From contig RDYN01000019.1 in NCBI GenBank assembly GCA_004293365.1, forward strand, positions 19,176-83,175: a stretch of 64,000 nucleotides of DNA, given 5' to 3'. The stretch comes from Oscillatoriales cyanobacterium (GTDB taxonomy: Bacteria; Cyanobacteriota; Cyanobacteriia; Cyanobacteriales; Microcoleaceae). The position numbers were made by a program, and so were the translations under genes. The notes beneath the pieces are model-generated. The model had not been told where the DNA came from. It did no database searches and saw only the letters and a program-made list of their open reading frames with translations. This document shows, one piece after another, positions 33,067-41,868 of the stretch. Every line of letters begins with the position of its first letter. Position 1 is the stretch's first letter.

Positions 33067-33537
33067 CGAACCAGTGGATGAGTGACGAGAAGGTTTATTG
33101 TCGCAGGATTGCTGGATTTTATAGGATAACTCTAACTCGCGTTGGGCAACATGGTAACTTTTGTAAAGTATTTGTTAAGTATTGTGGTTGGGACGGGCTG
33201 CGGGAGTTGAGGGGCGATCTCGAGTATTCACCCAATTTTAGACTTCCAATTCGATCGTTTTAATGATTTATGTTGCATAGTGCTGAAAGGACAGATGCTT
33301 GGTTTCAGCATAACAATTGTCGATCGAAGGGCTTTACAGTGTTTGATAGGTTCTTTGTCGATCGCTGTTGTCCAGGAAGGAGCTAGTCACGATGTGCTCT
33401 GCTTTTATACCCGCAACAGGAGATTCCGACGGGAGTAAGAAGAAATTGACATACATGAGCAATTTGCGGTATTTTATGGTTATATAGCGAAAAGAGCTAA
33501 GCGTGCACAGTAGCTGCTTCGGTTGAGCTAGACTGTT
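33067..33537. other. Intergenic region without recognised content
   Basis: 470 bases of normal composition with no convincing coding frame, tRNA or repeat family were seen. A possible promoter lies near the 3' part (ATTTTATGGTTATATAG, about 33470-33490), in front of the next small gene. Confidence 0.5.
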
Positions 33538-33559
33538 ATGCAACTCAAAGGAGTTTGTG

Positions 33560-33798
33560 ATGTCAATGAAAGTGTTTTTCACACTAGAAGCCCGCAGGAA
33601 CGGGGTTGGTCTAACAACGAAAAACGAGAGTTGGCCCGCATTCCCATTGTGGGGGAGTACGTCGCAACTGCGATCTACAGTCCTTGGTTTTGTGTTCAGC
33701 TAGTGGTTCACACGCATTTTGATGGTGAATTTGACGCGGAGGTGTACGCAGTTGCTGCGGATCACAACGAAGTTCTAGAGATTGCTCAGGCAAATTAA
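33560..33798 (+). pseudogene. Small gene, apparently frameshifted in an A5 run
   Basis: AAAGGAG at 33547-33552, followed six bases later by ATG at 33560, opens a frame starting MSMKVFFTLEARRNGVGLTT that soon stops. The frame one base back continues as RELARIPIVGEYVATAIYSP and LVVHTHFDGEFDAEVYAVAA to a stop at 33798. Inserting one A in the run at 33620-33624 joins them into a 79-residue protein. An alternative reading from ATG 33538 covers the ribosome site itself and is less likely. The family is not recognised. It may be a sequencing error, a recent mutation or a programmed event. Confidence 0.55.
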
Positions 33799-33801
33799 GC
33801 G

Positions 33802-34158
33802 ATGACTAAGAAAGTCTCAATTGATTACAATGATATAGCTGCAATTGCCTTTAAATCTGCTTTTCCTCATGGTTGGAGAAGCCTTATCCCTGGTTATGAC
33901 ATATGGAAACTATTGATTGAACCACTAGCTCAGAAGGTTATTGATGCTGCTACTTTAAGTCAGGGGAATGATCTTGAAAATATCAAGGAAATAATTAGAT
34001 CCGGCAAAGAAAACGGGGTCGATGAGTTAGAGATAAAAATTGCAAAAGAAGCAGGTATAAATATTGGTACTAACCTAAATGAAATAGGTATTCCTTGTAA
34101 TGTGAATTTTAGAGTTGGGTCCCAAGGGGAGACTGTTATTAACATAAAGTACAAGTAG
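33802..34158 (+). CDS. Hypothetical protein
   Basis: The 118-residue protein begins four bases after the previous frame ends. An early IAFKSAFPHGWRSLIPGYDI segment is followed by a helical, charged middle and a strand-rich end. No known motif is recognised. Base and codon use is AT-richer than the surrounding housekeeping genes, which fits acquired DNA. The 199-base gap after it holds nothing recognisable. Confidence 0.5.
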   Translation: MTKKVSIDYNDIAAIAFKSAFPHGWRSLIPGYDIWKLLIEPLAQKVIDAATLSQGNDLENIKEIIRSGKENGVDELEIKIAKEAGINIGTNLNEIGIPCNVNFRVGSQGETVINIKYK

Positions 34159-34357
34159 AGAGATACAAGTACGAGTATTGCTGAAACTGTAAGTTGTTTA
34201 AATTTATCTGGATAATTAATAATATATGAGACGAAAAAGAGAAGTTGTAGAAGCACTATTAGAAAGTCTTTCTATCCTAGAAAGATCGCGCGCAGTTAAA
34301 CTAAATCGTTAGACCGCGAAACTGATAACTAATCAATAATAGAGATTATTTTTCTAT

Positions 34358-35167
34358 ATGACACCACAATCACTTGAACAACTTGTGCAGAAAATTCACG
34401 AACTTCAAACACTTATGGTGACAGTTGCAACAGGTGAAGCACGTATTCAGGAAAAAGATGATGAGTATAAGCAGCTATATATGGAAGTGAGTTTGAAGCT
34501 GGAATTTCTACAAAATGAAGGCTTCAACGTTGACAATCCAAATTCTTTTAGATCCCTGTGGGATTGGTATAATTACTGGTCAGCTCATTTGGCTACTTAT
34601 GCTTTACGTCGTCAGTATGTTGGGGAACTTTACGAAAAGGTTCTAACATCATTTGAAAATACTCTCTACAAGCATCGCGCAAATTCGATGTCGAGTGAAG
34701 AACTAATTGACGACTTGCAGCGCAGGTTAGGTCAGATGATACCTGAACCCCAGACTAGGTTCAAATTCACAATCAATTCTCTGCATCCAAAAATTATTCA
34801 GCGATGCCAGCAACAGTTTGAATTGGGACAGTATGATGATGCAATATTCAATGCGATGAAAACTGTCGAAGAAGAAATTCGAGATCGTGCATCAGCAGCA
34901 CCAACTGATGTAGGAGTTGCTCTGGTTTCAAAGGTTATGAATCCTAATCAACAACCAAAGCTAATTTTTAGTTCAGTAAATGCAGAACAGGAGGCAGCAC
35001 ACTCTATGTACCGAGGCGCAATCGGTAGTTTTAAGAATCCACTCAGCCATCGTTTCTTGGATACCTCTGATCCAATAAAAACTTTTGAGATTCTAGGTTT
35101 TGCAAGTTTATTAATGCGTATGCTAGATGATGCAACTGTAACACCATCTAGCTCAAATGGTGTCTAA
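34358..35167 (+). CDS. TIGR02391-family protein (HEPN/Ymh-like)
   Basis: The 269-residue protein has a helical N-terminal part followed by the TIGR02391 block from about residue 145: LHPKIIQRCQQQFELGQYDD, FNAMKTVEEEIRDR and the motif SFKNPLSHR. The family resembles HEPN domains, several of which are RNases in toxin-antitoxin or abortive-infection systems. The NPxSH element resembles the family signature. The isolated location among small and broken genes suggests an accessory or defence function, which is inference. AT-rich codon use sets it apart from neighbours. Confidence 0.75.
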   Translation: MTPQSLEQLVQKIHELQTLMVTVATGEARIQEKDDEYKQLYMEVSLKLEFLQNEGFNVDNPNSFRSLWDWYNYWSAHLATYALRRQYVGELYEKVLTSFENTLYKHRANSMSSEELIDDLQRRLGQMIPEPQTRFKFTINSLHPKIIQRCQQQFELGQYDDAIFNAMKTVEEEIRDRASAAPTDVGVALVSKVMNPNQQPKLIFSSVNAEQEAAHSMYRGAIGSFKNPLSHRFLDTSDPIKTFEILGFASLLMRMLDDATVTPSSSNGV

Positions 35168-35446
35168 CAACGCCTATGCACACCGGCCGCAGAGAGTTGA
35201 TCGGTTATGATGCAGAGGTTACTAGCGTCCAGTGAGTGCGAACGTTACATTTTTTACCAACAGGTGAAACCCGATCGATCGCCCCTTTCCAAGATCCTAG
35301 AAAAATACAAGCACGGTCAAGGCTCAAATTAGCTCAGGCTCGATCGCCTTCTCTGTGCCATCGCGCAGGAAACCATCCCTAGTGGATGATGGTTGTAACA
35401 GAATTTGTGGGATTATAATTTCTGTGCAATCAGCCTTCTTGCCTTC

Positions 35447-35825
35447 ATGCCAACGAATGATTCTGACCTACAAATCCAAGCACGAAGAATTCTAGACGCG
35501 ATTGCTTTCATTCCTTTTGAGCAATATCAACCCTTGACCCGTGGGTTTGAGAGCATTCCTGCGCGTCCTGGCATTTATGCAATCGGGCACAGAACTGATG
35601 GATTGCTCTACATCGGTAAAACCAAGAGCTTACGAGGTCGCTTCAGTGGTGGGCACAAAGCTTTTTTGTGGGCATGGCTCGATAAATATAGCGATGAAGA
35701 CATACGGATTGCAATACAGACAATTTTTCACGCTTGAGAACCCTGCGTTACTATTGGAGCTAGAAGCCATCATTCTAAGAGCTGCTGAACCCCCTTACAA
35801 CGTCCAAATTCCAAATGAGATGTAA
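35447..35825 (+). pseudogene. GIY-YIG nuclease-like gene, frameshifted
   Basis: From ATG 35447 a GIY-YIG-type sequence is seen: RPGIYAIGHRTDGLLYIGKT followed by SLRGRFSGGHKAFLWAWLDK. The frame stops at 35735-35737. The expected C-terminal part LENPALLLELEAIILRAAEP and YNVQIPNEM continues in another frame to 35825, including the glutamate of the family. A single indel between about 35705 and 35735 explains this. The product would have been about 125 residues. GIY-YIG domains cut DNA in repair, homing or restriction. Confidence 0.7.
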
Positions 35826-35830
35826 ATGCC

Positions 35831-36037
35831 ATGCAAGCCAAACTTAAAGAGCAACTTTCCCTCGCTGATGCTGAAGTTATTTTAGGACGTTTTCCTGAAC
35901 GAATTCGTGCTGCCCTAATTGCTCGTGCTGCTGAAATTGAATACCCGATCGAAGCAGTCATTGAGATGGCGATCGCTAGTTTCCTTGACACAGAAGCATT
36001 AGGTTTTGCAGATTGCAAACCAGGACGCGGACAATAA
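35831..36037 (+). CDS. Small protein downstream of GIY-YIG gene
   Basis: The 68-residue soluble helical protein starts MQAKLKEQLSLADAEVILGR and contains YPIEAVIEMAIASFLDTEA. It starts five bases after the GIY-YIG stop, so the two were probably one operon. I believe such small partners recur next to this GIY-YIG type in cyanobacteria, from memory only. Function is unknown. Confidence 0.55.
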   Translation: MQAKLKEQLSLADAEVILGRFPERIRAALIARAAEIEYPIEAVIEMAIASFLDTEALGFADCKPGRGQ

Positions 36038-36128
36038 CAGCGTCAAGTGGCGATCGCGGCGATCAAACAATTCAAATTAGCAAAAACTATATGCTAGAAT
36101 CAGGGTGTGTGTGAAGCGAACAAAGTAA

Positions 36129-36305
36129 ATGCCTACTGATGCTCAATTGAGAGGTTTATATCGTCTTAGCTATTGGCTAACGTTTATTATGCTTCAGCCC
36201 GTACATCTCGTCTGCATTGACGAGCGAACAAACAATCTGTATGTTTTGGCTGGAAATACCGAGAACCTGGAGTTTCAAATTGCGCCGAATGGAGAAGTAT
36301 TCTGA
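36129..36305 (+). CDS. DUF6888-like small protein
   Basis: The 58-residue protein begins MPTDAQLRGLYRLSYWLTFI and continues MLQPVHLVCIDERTNNLYVL, ending EFQIAPNGEVF. It resembles the cyanobacterial DUF6888 family (start MPTDAQ, middle HLVRID and LAG). Its stop overlaps the start of the next gene as TGATG, giving translational coupling. DUF6888 and DUF6887 genes occur as pairs, and a two-component module of unknown role is likely. Confidence 0.65.
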   Translation: MPTDAQLRGLYRLSYWLTFIMLQPVHLVCIDERTNNLYVLAGNTENLEFQIAPNGEVF

Positions 36306-36529
36306 TGAGTCAAGTTAACTATAGTGCTATGTCAGATGAGGAGTTAAGGCAACACTTTCTTCGACATCGTGAGGATAAGACGGCTTTTCGAGCGTATCTG
36401 GATAGGCTAAGCAAGCGCCGGCGCGAAATTATTACGACTGTAGACGATCCTGATTTTGATGCCAAGATTCAAGCAGCAGTTTTGCGACAAATGCAAGCGG
36501 CAGGTAACAACGGTGATGCGGCGGTATAA
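36305..36529 (+). CDS. DUF6887-like small protein
   Basis: The 74-residue protein starts MSQVNYSAMSDEELRQHFLR and contains the basic RLSKRRREIITTVDDPDFDA and a helical tail. This agrees with the DUF6887 family. It is coupled to the preceding DUF6888-like gene by TGATG. Small highly charged paired proteins of this kind could form a toxin-antitoxin or regulatory module, but nothing in the sequence shows that. An 11-bp hairpin with a T-rich end follows the gene. Confidence 0.7.
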   Translation: MSQVNYSAMSDEELRQHFLRHREDKTAFRAYLDRLSKRRREIITTVDDPDFDAKIQAAVLRQMQAAGNNGDAAV

Positions 36530-36573
36530 CCATTTAAATACAGATTTTTGTATCTTCTTTTTAAATGGTTTTT
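36528..36573. terminator. Terminator after DUF6887-like gene
   Basis: AACCATTTAAA (36528-36538) pairs with TTTAAATGGTT (36560-36570), followed by TTTG. The stem is AT-rich but 11 bp long and begins at the stop codon. Confidence 0.6.
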
Positions 36574-36613
36574 GTGTGCGGGATTTATTGCCGACTAAAG
36601 ATTGTTTTGAACC

Positions 36614-37060
36614 TCACTTAATGCGATAATTGTAGCCTCGATCGGTGTCATCATAAAGTCCTTCGTCTTCGGGTGCGTAGCCTTTCAAAAAAGCATCGTG
36701 ACTGCGAGTAATAGCTGTGTCAATTAAATAGTCTTCTAAATAGTCTTCGCCGTCGAGTACAGAAAATTCAGTTAATTCGGGATCTGTCAAAAAATCTTGG
36801 GCTGTGACAGCCATGTATGGTGCTAGTATTTTATGGCGTTCCGCGATCGGCAACTTAGCAATTTCTGTAAGGGATAGCTTGAGCGGCGGTGGTTCTGTTG
36901 GCGAATTGCTAGACTCGGAACTTTCACTTGATAAATGTTGTGTTTGTGCCCCTTTTTGTACTAGAAATTCCACGAAATCGAGCACTTCCTGCTGTTTATC
37001 TGTCGAAAGCATCCGCAGATTCTCTAATAATATTTTTTCGATATCGAGTGTTTGTGTCAT
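36614..37060 (-). CDS. DUF2281-like/antitoxin-type protein
   Basis: The 148-residue protein begins with a typical DUF2281-like helix pair: LLENLRMLSTDKQQEVLDFV and EFLVQKG. A Ser-rich linker follows, then TEIAKLPIAERHKILAPYMA and an acidic end (DYLEDYLIDTA, EDEGLYDD). Such proteins occur as antitoxins next to PIN-type toxins, yet no toxin gene is adjacent. It may be a solitary antitoxin or have another role. Confidence 0.6.
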   Translation of the reverse strand: MTQTLDIEKILLENLRMLSTDKQQEVLDFVEFLVQKGAQTQHLSSESSESSNSPTEPPPLKLSLTEIAKLPIAERHKILAPYMAVTAQDFLTDPELTEFSVLDGEDYLEDYLIDTAITRSHDAFLKGYAPEDEGLYDDTDRGYNYRIK

Positions 37061-37202
37061 TGATTTTTACCTGCACATCGATCGGGTATTTGTAGGGTGC
37101 GTACTGCACACTTTACCTGTTCTATTATATCAAATTTGCACGGTCAGCAGTCGATCGCCCTTTTCGATCTGAAATTTGGTCAAATGTCTATTATGCCGCC
37201 AA

Positions 37203-38891
37203 CTAACCATCGCCTCGAACCTCGATCGTATAACTGTAGCCCTGTTCAGTCAGAAACAGTTGGCGGTGTCTGGCAAAATCCTCCTCACAAGTTTGTAGCG
37301 AAACTAAGGTATAAAAACTCGCAGTATGTCCGTCAGATTTAGGGCGGAGAATTCGTCCGAGGCGCTGCGCTTCTTCCTGGCGAGAACCATATTTTCCCGA
37401 TACTTGAATCAACACATCGGCATCGGGTAAATCGACGGCAAAGTTGCCCACGCGAGATAGAATTAATCCGGGAATCTCTTTGTGACGGAATGCTTCGTAC
37501 AGCCGATCGCGCTCAACCTGTTTTGTCTTCCCCGTAATCAGCGGCAAATCGGTAACTCGGGCGATCGCATCCAACTGCTCCAGAAACTCACCAATAATTA
37601 AAATACGGTGTCCCGCTTCCTTTTGCAACAAACTTTGCACCACATCCAACTTACCCGGATTTTCCGCAGCAATCCGAAACTGGCTGCGGCGGGGCGCTAA
37701 GGCATATTCCATTTTTTCGGCCTCATTTTGGGCGACGCGGATTTCGGTACAATTGGCTGTAGCAATAAATCCCTGTCCTTCCAATTCGCGCCAAGGTACG
37801 TCGTAGCGCTTCGGGCCAATTAGCGTGAAAACATCCCCTTCCTTCCCGTCTTCGCGAATCAATGTCGCCGTCAAACCTAACCTGCGTCGCGCTTGTAAGT
37901 CGGCGGTAATCCGAAATATTGGTGCGGGTAGTAGATGGACTTCATCATAAATAATCAGTCCCCAGGATTGCGCGTTAAATAACTCGAAATGCGGGAATTC
38001 ATCATCTTTAGTCGATCGATAACTGAGCATTTGGTAAGTCGAGAGAGTTACAGAAGCCGTTTTTTTGCTGTTGCTGCTGTACTCGGCGATCGCATCTTCA
38101 GTTAAACTCGTCTTGTCCAATATTTCCCTGCGCCACTGGTGCACCGAAGTCAAACTGCTGGTGAGAATCAGCGTCTTTTGCTGCACCAAACTCATCGCAA
38201 TCATCCCCACAATCGTCTTACCAGCCCCGCACGGTAGGACGATCGTTCCACTGCCACCTCTAACCTCTCCTCCCTGATAGAATGCCTCTACGGCTTCCTT
38301 TTGATAGGCGCGCAAATTAAAGGGTAAGTCGCTTCCTAAAGTGCGATCGCGCAATGCAATCGCCAACTCGGCACCCTCGACATATCCAGCCAAATCTTCC
38401 GCCGGATAACCCACTGCTAGCAAAGCTTGTTTGAGTACACCGCGATTCCCGGCATCAACTTGAAAGCAAAGATCCGAAATCCGCTTACCTAACAGCGGTT
38501 TTACGCGATCGTCCCGCACTAGCAACTCCGTCAGCGGGCGATCGACAATCCGCAGTTGTAAATCGGGATTTTCCGCATCAATCCTTTCAATTACCGTCAA
38601 TCCGTAGCGAGTTCCCAGCAGTTCAATTTCCTGCGCTACAGATTCGGGAATGTCATATTTAGCATACTTTCGCAAAGCTGCGATCATCAATTCAACTAAC
38701 ATTCCCGCCGCCCGCGCATTCCACACACTCAAGGGCGTGATGCGATAGGTGTGGATGTGTTCGGGACTTTTGATTAATTCGGCAAAGGGTGCGATCGCTT
38801 CTCGTGCCTTTTGTGCTGTAGGGGCGTGAACTTCGAGTAAAATTGAGCGATCGCTTTGCACGATTAAAGCATTTTCAGGAACGTAAGTCAT
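37203..38891 (-). CDS. XPB/Rad25-type DNA repair helicase
   Basis: The 562-residue superfamily 2 helicase has an N-terminal damage-recognition-like domain, then motif I in VLPCGAGKTIVGM, the DEVH box in IIYDEVHLLP and motif III in LGLTATLIRE. The RED motif follows in IREDGKE, as in XPB, and the C-terminal motif VI is in EAQRLGRILRPKSDG. XPB homologues in bacteria are of uncertain role but use ATP to open DNA in repair or transcription. The partner gene at 39239 lies upstream on the same strand with a 347-base gap. Confidence 0.9.
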   Translation of the reverse strand: MTYVPENALIVQSDRSILLEVHAPTAQKAREAIAPFAELIKSPEHIHTYRITPLSVWNARAAGMLVELMIAALRKYAKYDIPESVAQEIELLGTRYGLTVIERIDAENPDLQLRIVDRPLTELLVRDDRVKPLLGKRISDLCFQVDAGNRGVLKQALLAVGYPAEDLAGYVEGAELAIALRDRTLGSDLPFNLRAYQKEAVEAFYQGGEVRGGSGTIVLPCGAGKTIVGMIAMSLVQQKTLILTSSLTSVHQWRREILDKTSLTEDAIAEYSSNSKKTASVTLSTYQMLSYRSTKDDEFPHFELFNAQSWGLIIYDEVHLLPAPIFRITADLQARRRLGLTATLIREDGKEGDVFTLIGPKRYDVPWRELEGQGFIATANCTEIRVAQNEAEKMEYALAPRRSQFRIAAENPGKLDVVQSLLQKEAGHRILIIGEFLEQLDAIARVTDLPLITGKTKQVERDRLYEAFRHKEIPGLILSRVGNFAVDLPDADVLIQVSGKYGSRQEEAQRLGRILRPKSDGHTASFYTLVSLQTCEEDFARHRQLFLTEQGYSYTIEVRGDG

Positions 38892-39238
38892 AGGAAGTTC
38901 GGCAACGGATTTTGTAACGGATGTAACGGATTGAATAATTGAAGGAAGAAAGTAGAAGGTAGAAGTTTAGTAGAACAGAAATGTTTGGTTTGTTTGATCC
39001 AGTCTATGTGAAAGGTGCGTCGCGATCGAGATTGTACATCTTTTTTAGGGATTTATCGCCAGCGACGCATCATACAAATACTACAAGAGAATGAAACAGC
39101 CCTGCCTACTAAGAGGGGGGACAGGATGCTTCTCAAAGTCCCCCTTTTTAAGGGGGATTTAGGGGGATCTTGCCTCGGCTATAAACGAAAGATACAAAAG
39201 TTTTCGGGCGATTGTTGACACTCATAATATCAGGTGTA
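38892..39238. other. Intergenic region with GGGGGAT repeat
   Basis: 347 bases separate the XPB gene from its partner. Part of it (39105-39171) is a G/C-run inverted repeat with CCCCCTTTTTAAGGGGGAT, related to those at 23439 and 49685. A GGTGCGTCGCGATC word lies near 39013. No gene is seen. Confidence 0.7.
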
Positions 39239-41119
39239 TTATTTATCCGACTGCGGCAAGACATAGCCGACTTGCCGCAGGGCGGTGCGAAATTTAGTTT
39301 CCTGGCCCAATTGAACCGCTAAAGTGCGATCGCCCGCCAACTGACAGAATTTTTTAGTACGGGAATCATTAGCAATTAGCAATGCTAAATGGGCGGTAGT
39401 ACATTCGATCAACCTGACAGTACCTACATCTTGCACGCTATTCGATCGCTCTGTAACATCCGTCAGAAATTGTTGCACAGTTTGCGGCAGCGGTTCAATA
39501 CTCCTTGCGTCCAAAAACTCTGTAAACTCTGCTAATGGATATCCGTTTTCAATGGCTGCGAAGATTTTTGGGCGATCGAGACGCCACACAACATCCGAAA
39601 CTTTCTTAGTATAGACATCAAGGACGATCGCATCAGATGTCTCGACACCATCTCCCGCCGCAATAATTTCTAGATTCGGCAATACCCGCAGCGTTTGACG
39701 GATCTCAATTGCTGGCGGAGTATACTTATCCGTCAACTCCAAACAATAAGCCCCCAAAGCTGTCAAACGAAAATATACTAAGCCATCATAACGACTCAGG
39801 AATTCCAGATTGTCGGTTCCCCAAAGATCGTCATAATCACTTGGTATCAGCAACGGATCGACATATGCAACATCAATTATGCCCAAAGTAGCAGCATACT
39901 CAAACAAAAAACAGCGCATATATCGTTCTTCCAGAATCCGCCAACTGTAGCCACTCAATTCTGATAAGTTTCCATACCCAGCTTCACCAATATACAGATA
40001 GTACGGTTCCTCCGTCACCTCAAACCTATGGCCCGTTGCGACTAGATATTTGCTAAAGTCATGAAATAGAATCCACTTACCCACAGGACATTCTGCGAGC
40101 ACAGAGGCGATCGCATCTCTCCGCCACGTCACATCCGTCATCCCACTTGCGCCCCTGCCAGTTTGTCCTTTGATCGCATCAATGCGGCGAAATTCATCAA
40201 AGATTTTGGTCTTTAACCAGCGTTTCCATGCTGTCTGCAAACCTTTGGCGGGTGATTCTTGTAAAGCTTTCAGTCCCGCTTTTGTCAAAACTAGCTTTTT
40301 GCCCGATCGTTCCGCGAACTTGCTCCCTTGCGCTATCATTATCCAAGCAAAGGGCTTGATGCTACCGATTTCAGCGAATACTTCATCATCATAGTCGCTA
40401 TCCTTGGCTAGGGTAATTTGACGCTGTTCCTCATTATAAAAATCACCACCTTGCAATATAGAGGCGATCGCCTTTACACTTGCAGCAGTAGGCAAAGCAG
40501 TTTTCTCGCTAACAGCAACTTTTCCCGACTGAATCAAACGCAAAACTGCTGCAAAATCCTTTGTAGCAGTCAACTGTGTTTCACAAGAAGTCATGGGAAT
40601 CTCGTATTCTTCTGTCTCCTTTTTTTCTGTACTATAGTTATATCTTTGAACGCGGAGTTTAACCTGATTTTGTACTGTTTCACCAACATTATCTAACGTG
40701 GCTTCTTCGGGTGGTGGAACAAATTTTAGCAATTCTTCTTCTAAATCGTAGGGTATCTGCCTGCCATAAATAAACAAGCATAGCATTGATGGTTCTCTGT
40801 TAGTTCCATAGCGATCGCTTGTGCCAAAATTTGCTGGTTCTCCGTATTTGGCGCTAAATATCTCAGGAAAATAAACACCATCATCCCCATGTATAACCTC
40901 AGCTACAGCCGCTTTTTGAAGGTCATCTAATTTTGCCCACACATTCCGAAGGTTCTTTCCCAGCAATTGCGATCTAATTCCCTCAACAAGATCCGCTTTA
41001 CGGGTTAATTTACGAGGATCGGGTAATAATGCTTTGAGCTTTTTTAAATCGTCAACAATTATTCCTTCCAATGCCTGTTGGAGGCTAAAAAGGTTATTTA
41101 CGGTTTGGTAACGCGACAT
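39239..41119 (-). CDS. Helicase-associated protein, partner of XPB-type helicase
   Basis: The 626-residue protein resembles the helicase-associated (XPB/Ssl2-like) domain proteins. The C-terminal third contains LRVLPNLEIIAAGDG and the WRLDRPKIFAAIENG block; the rest is helical with HFDEFR-like linker regions. It lacks helicase motifs itself. The common co-occurrence with an XPB gene suggests a complex. ATG at 41119 (start SRYQTVNNLFSLQQALEGI) was preferred because the 23-residue extension would need a TTG start. Confidence 0.75.
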   Translation of the reverse strand: MSRYQTVNNLFSLQQALEGIIVDDLKKLKALLPDPRKLTRKADLVEGIRSQLLGKNLRNVWAKLDDLQKAAVAEVIHGDDGVYFPEIFSAKYGEPANFGTSDRYGTNREPSMLCLFIYGRQIPYDLEEELLKFVPPPEEATLDNVGETVQNQVKLRVQRYNYSTEKKETEEYEIPMTSCETQLTATKDFAAVLRLIQSGKVAVSEKTALPTAASVKAIASILQGGDFYNEEQRQITLAKDSDYDDEVFAEIGSIKPFAWIMIAQGSKFAERSGKKLVLTKAGLKALQESPAKGLQTAWKRWLKTKIFDEFRRIDAIKGQTGRGASGMTDVTWRRDAIASVLAECPVGKWILFHDFSKYLVATGHRFEVTEEPYYLYIGEAGYGNLSELSGYSWRILEERYMRCFLFEYAATLGIIDVAYVDPLLIPSDYDDLWGTDNLEFLSRYDGLVYFRLTALGAYCLELTDKYTPPAIEIRQTLRVLPNLEIIAAGDGVETSDAIVLDVYTKKVSDVVWRLDRPKIFAAIENGYPLAEFTEFLDARSIEPLPQTVQQFLTDVTERSNSVQDVGTVRLIECTTAHLALLIANDSRTKKFCQLAGDRTLAVQLGQETKFRTALRQVGYVLPQSDK

Positions 41120-41868
41120 AATATTTGAGAATGCGCCCGCTTCAAAATTGTTTTTGCAACCCAAATATAACAACTTTACCGGATGCAAAACTTGAATTTT
41201 TGTTACAAAACTCCAGAAATCTGGTTAAACAGTTACGGTACCATGAACCGGAACGGTGCATAGGTTATTTGTTTTAATTTTTAAGGGAATATTTTCGGCC
41301 CTAAAATTACCCGGTTCAACAGCCGTAGGGTGCGTCGCCATTAACAATCCCTAAAAAAAAATGGACAATCTCAAAGCGACGCACCTTAGACTTCTTGCAA
41401 AAGTCCTTTTAATCAAATTTTCGGACGGGCTCTGGGGCCCATCCCACAAGTCAGGATTTAATACCAATTTTCAGGCATTTATACAACATTAGCCCTAGGG
41501 TGCGGATCCATTAACAATTCCTAAAAAAATGGACAATCTCAAAGCGACGCACCTTATAAACTGAGCCTTTTATAAGCAAAACTAACAATTATATTGTATG
41601 GTTTGTTTCGTCCACCCAATGTGTAAGGTGCGTCGCCATGAGATAGGGCATGAAATTTAGGAATTGTTCTCGTGCGATACACCCTAAAACTAACTGAAAC
41701 CATTGCCGAGACAGGAGTTTTTATGTAATTAATTTTGTGTGGTTACTTAGGAATGAAAATTAAATAACTTAAGCAAATTTGTGGGATGGGCGTCCCGCCC
41801 GTGCTAGTACGGGCGGGACGCCCATCCCACAATAATCATCAAAGTGTAAGTTTTGAAATTTTCATTCC
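41120..41868. repeat. Repeat-rich intergenic region
   Basis: Two near-identical 60-bp units (41327-41388 and 41497-41554) each contain AACAATCCCTAAAAAAAAAT-like sequence and TGGACAATCTCAAAGCGACG, ending in GCACCTTA. A partial third unit lies near 41620-41660. At 41781-41830 a perfect 22-bp inverted repeat (GTGGGATGGGCGTCCCGCCC and complement, 6-base loop) stands just before the next gene's end. No coding frame is credible. Confidence 0.8.

Noticed and set aside
33078-33263. 61-residue plus-strand frame
   Set aside because: No similarity or start signal; typical random frame.
33538-33559. ATG 33538 as start of the small gene
   Set aside because: It would place a strong ribosome site inside the gene and join an unrelated N-terminus.
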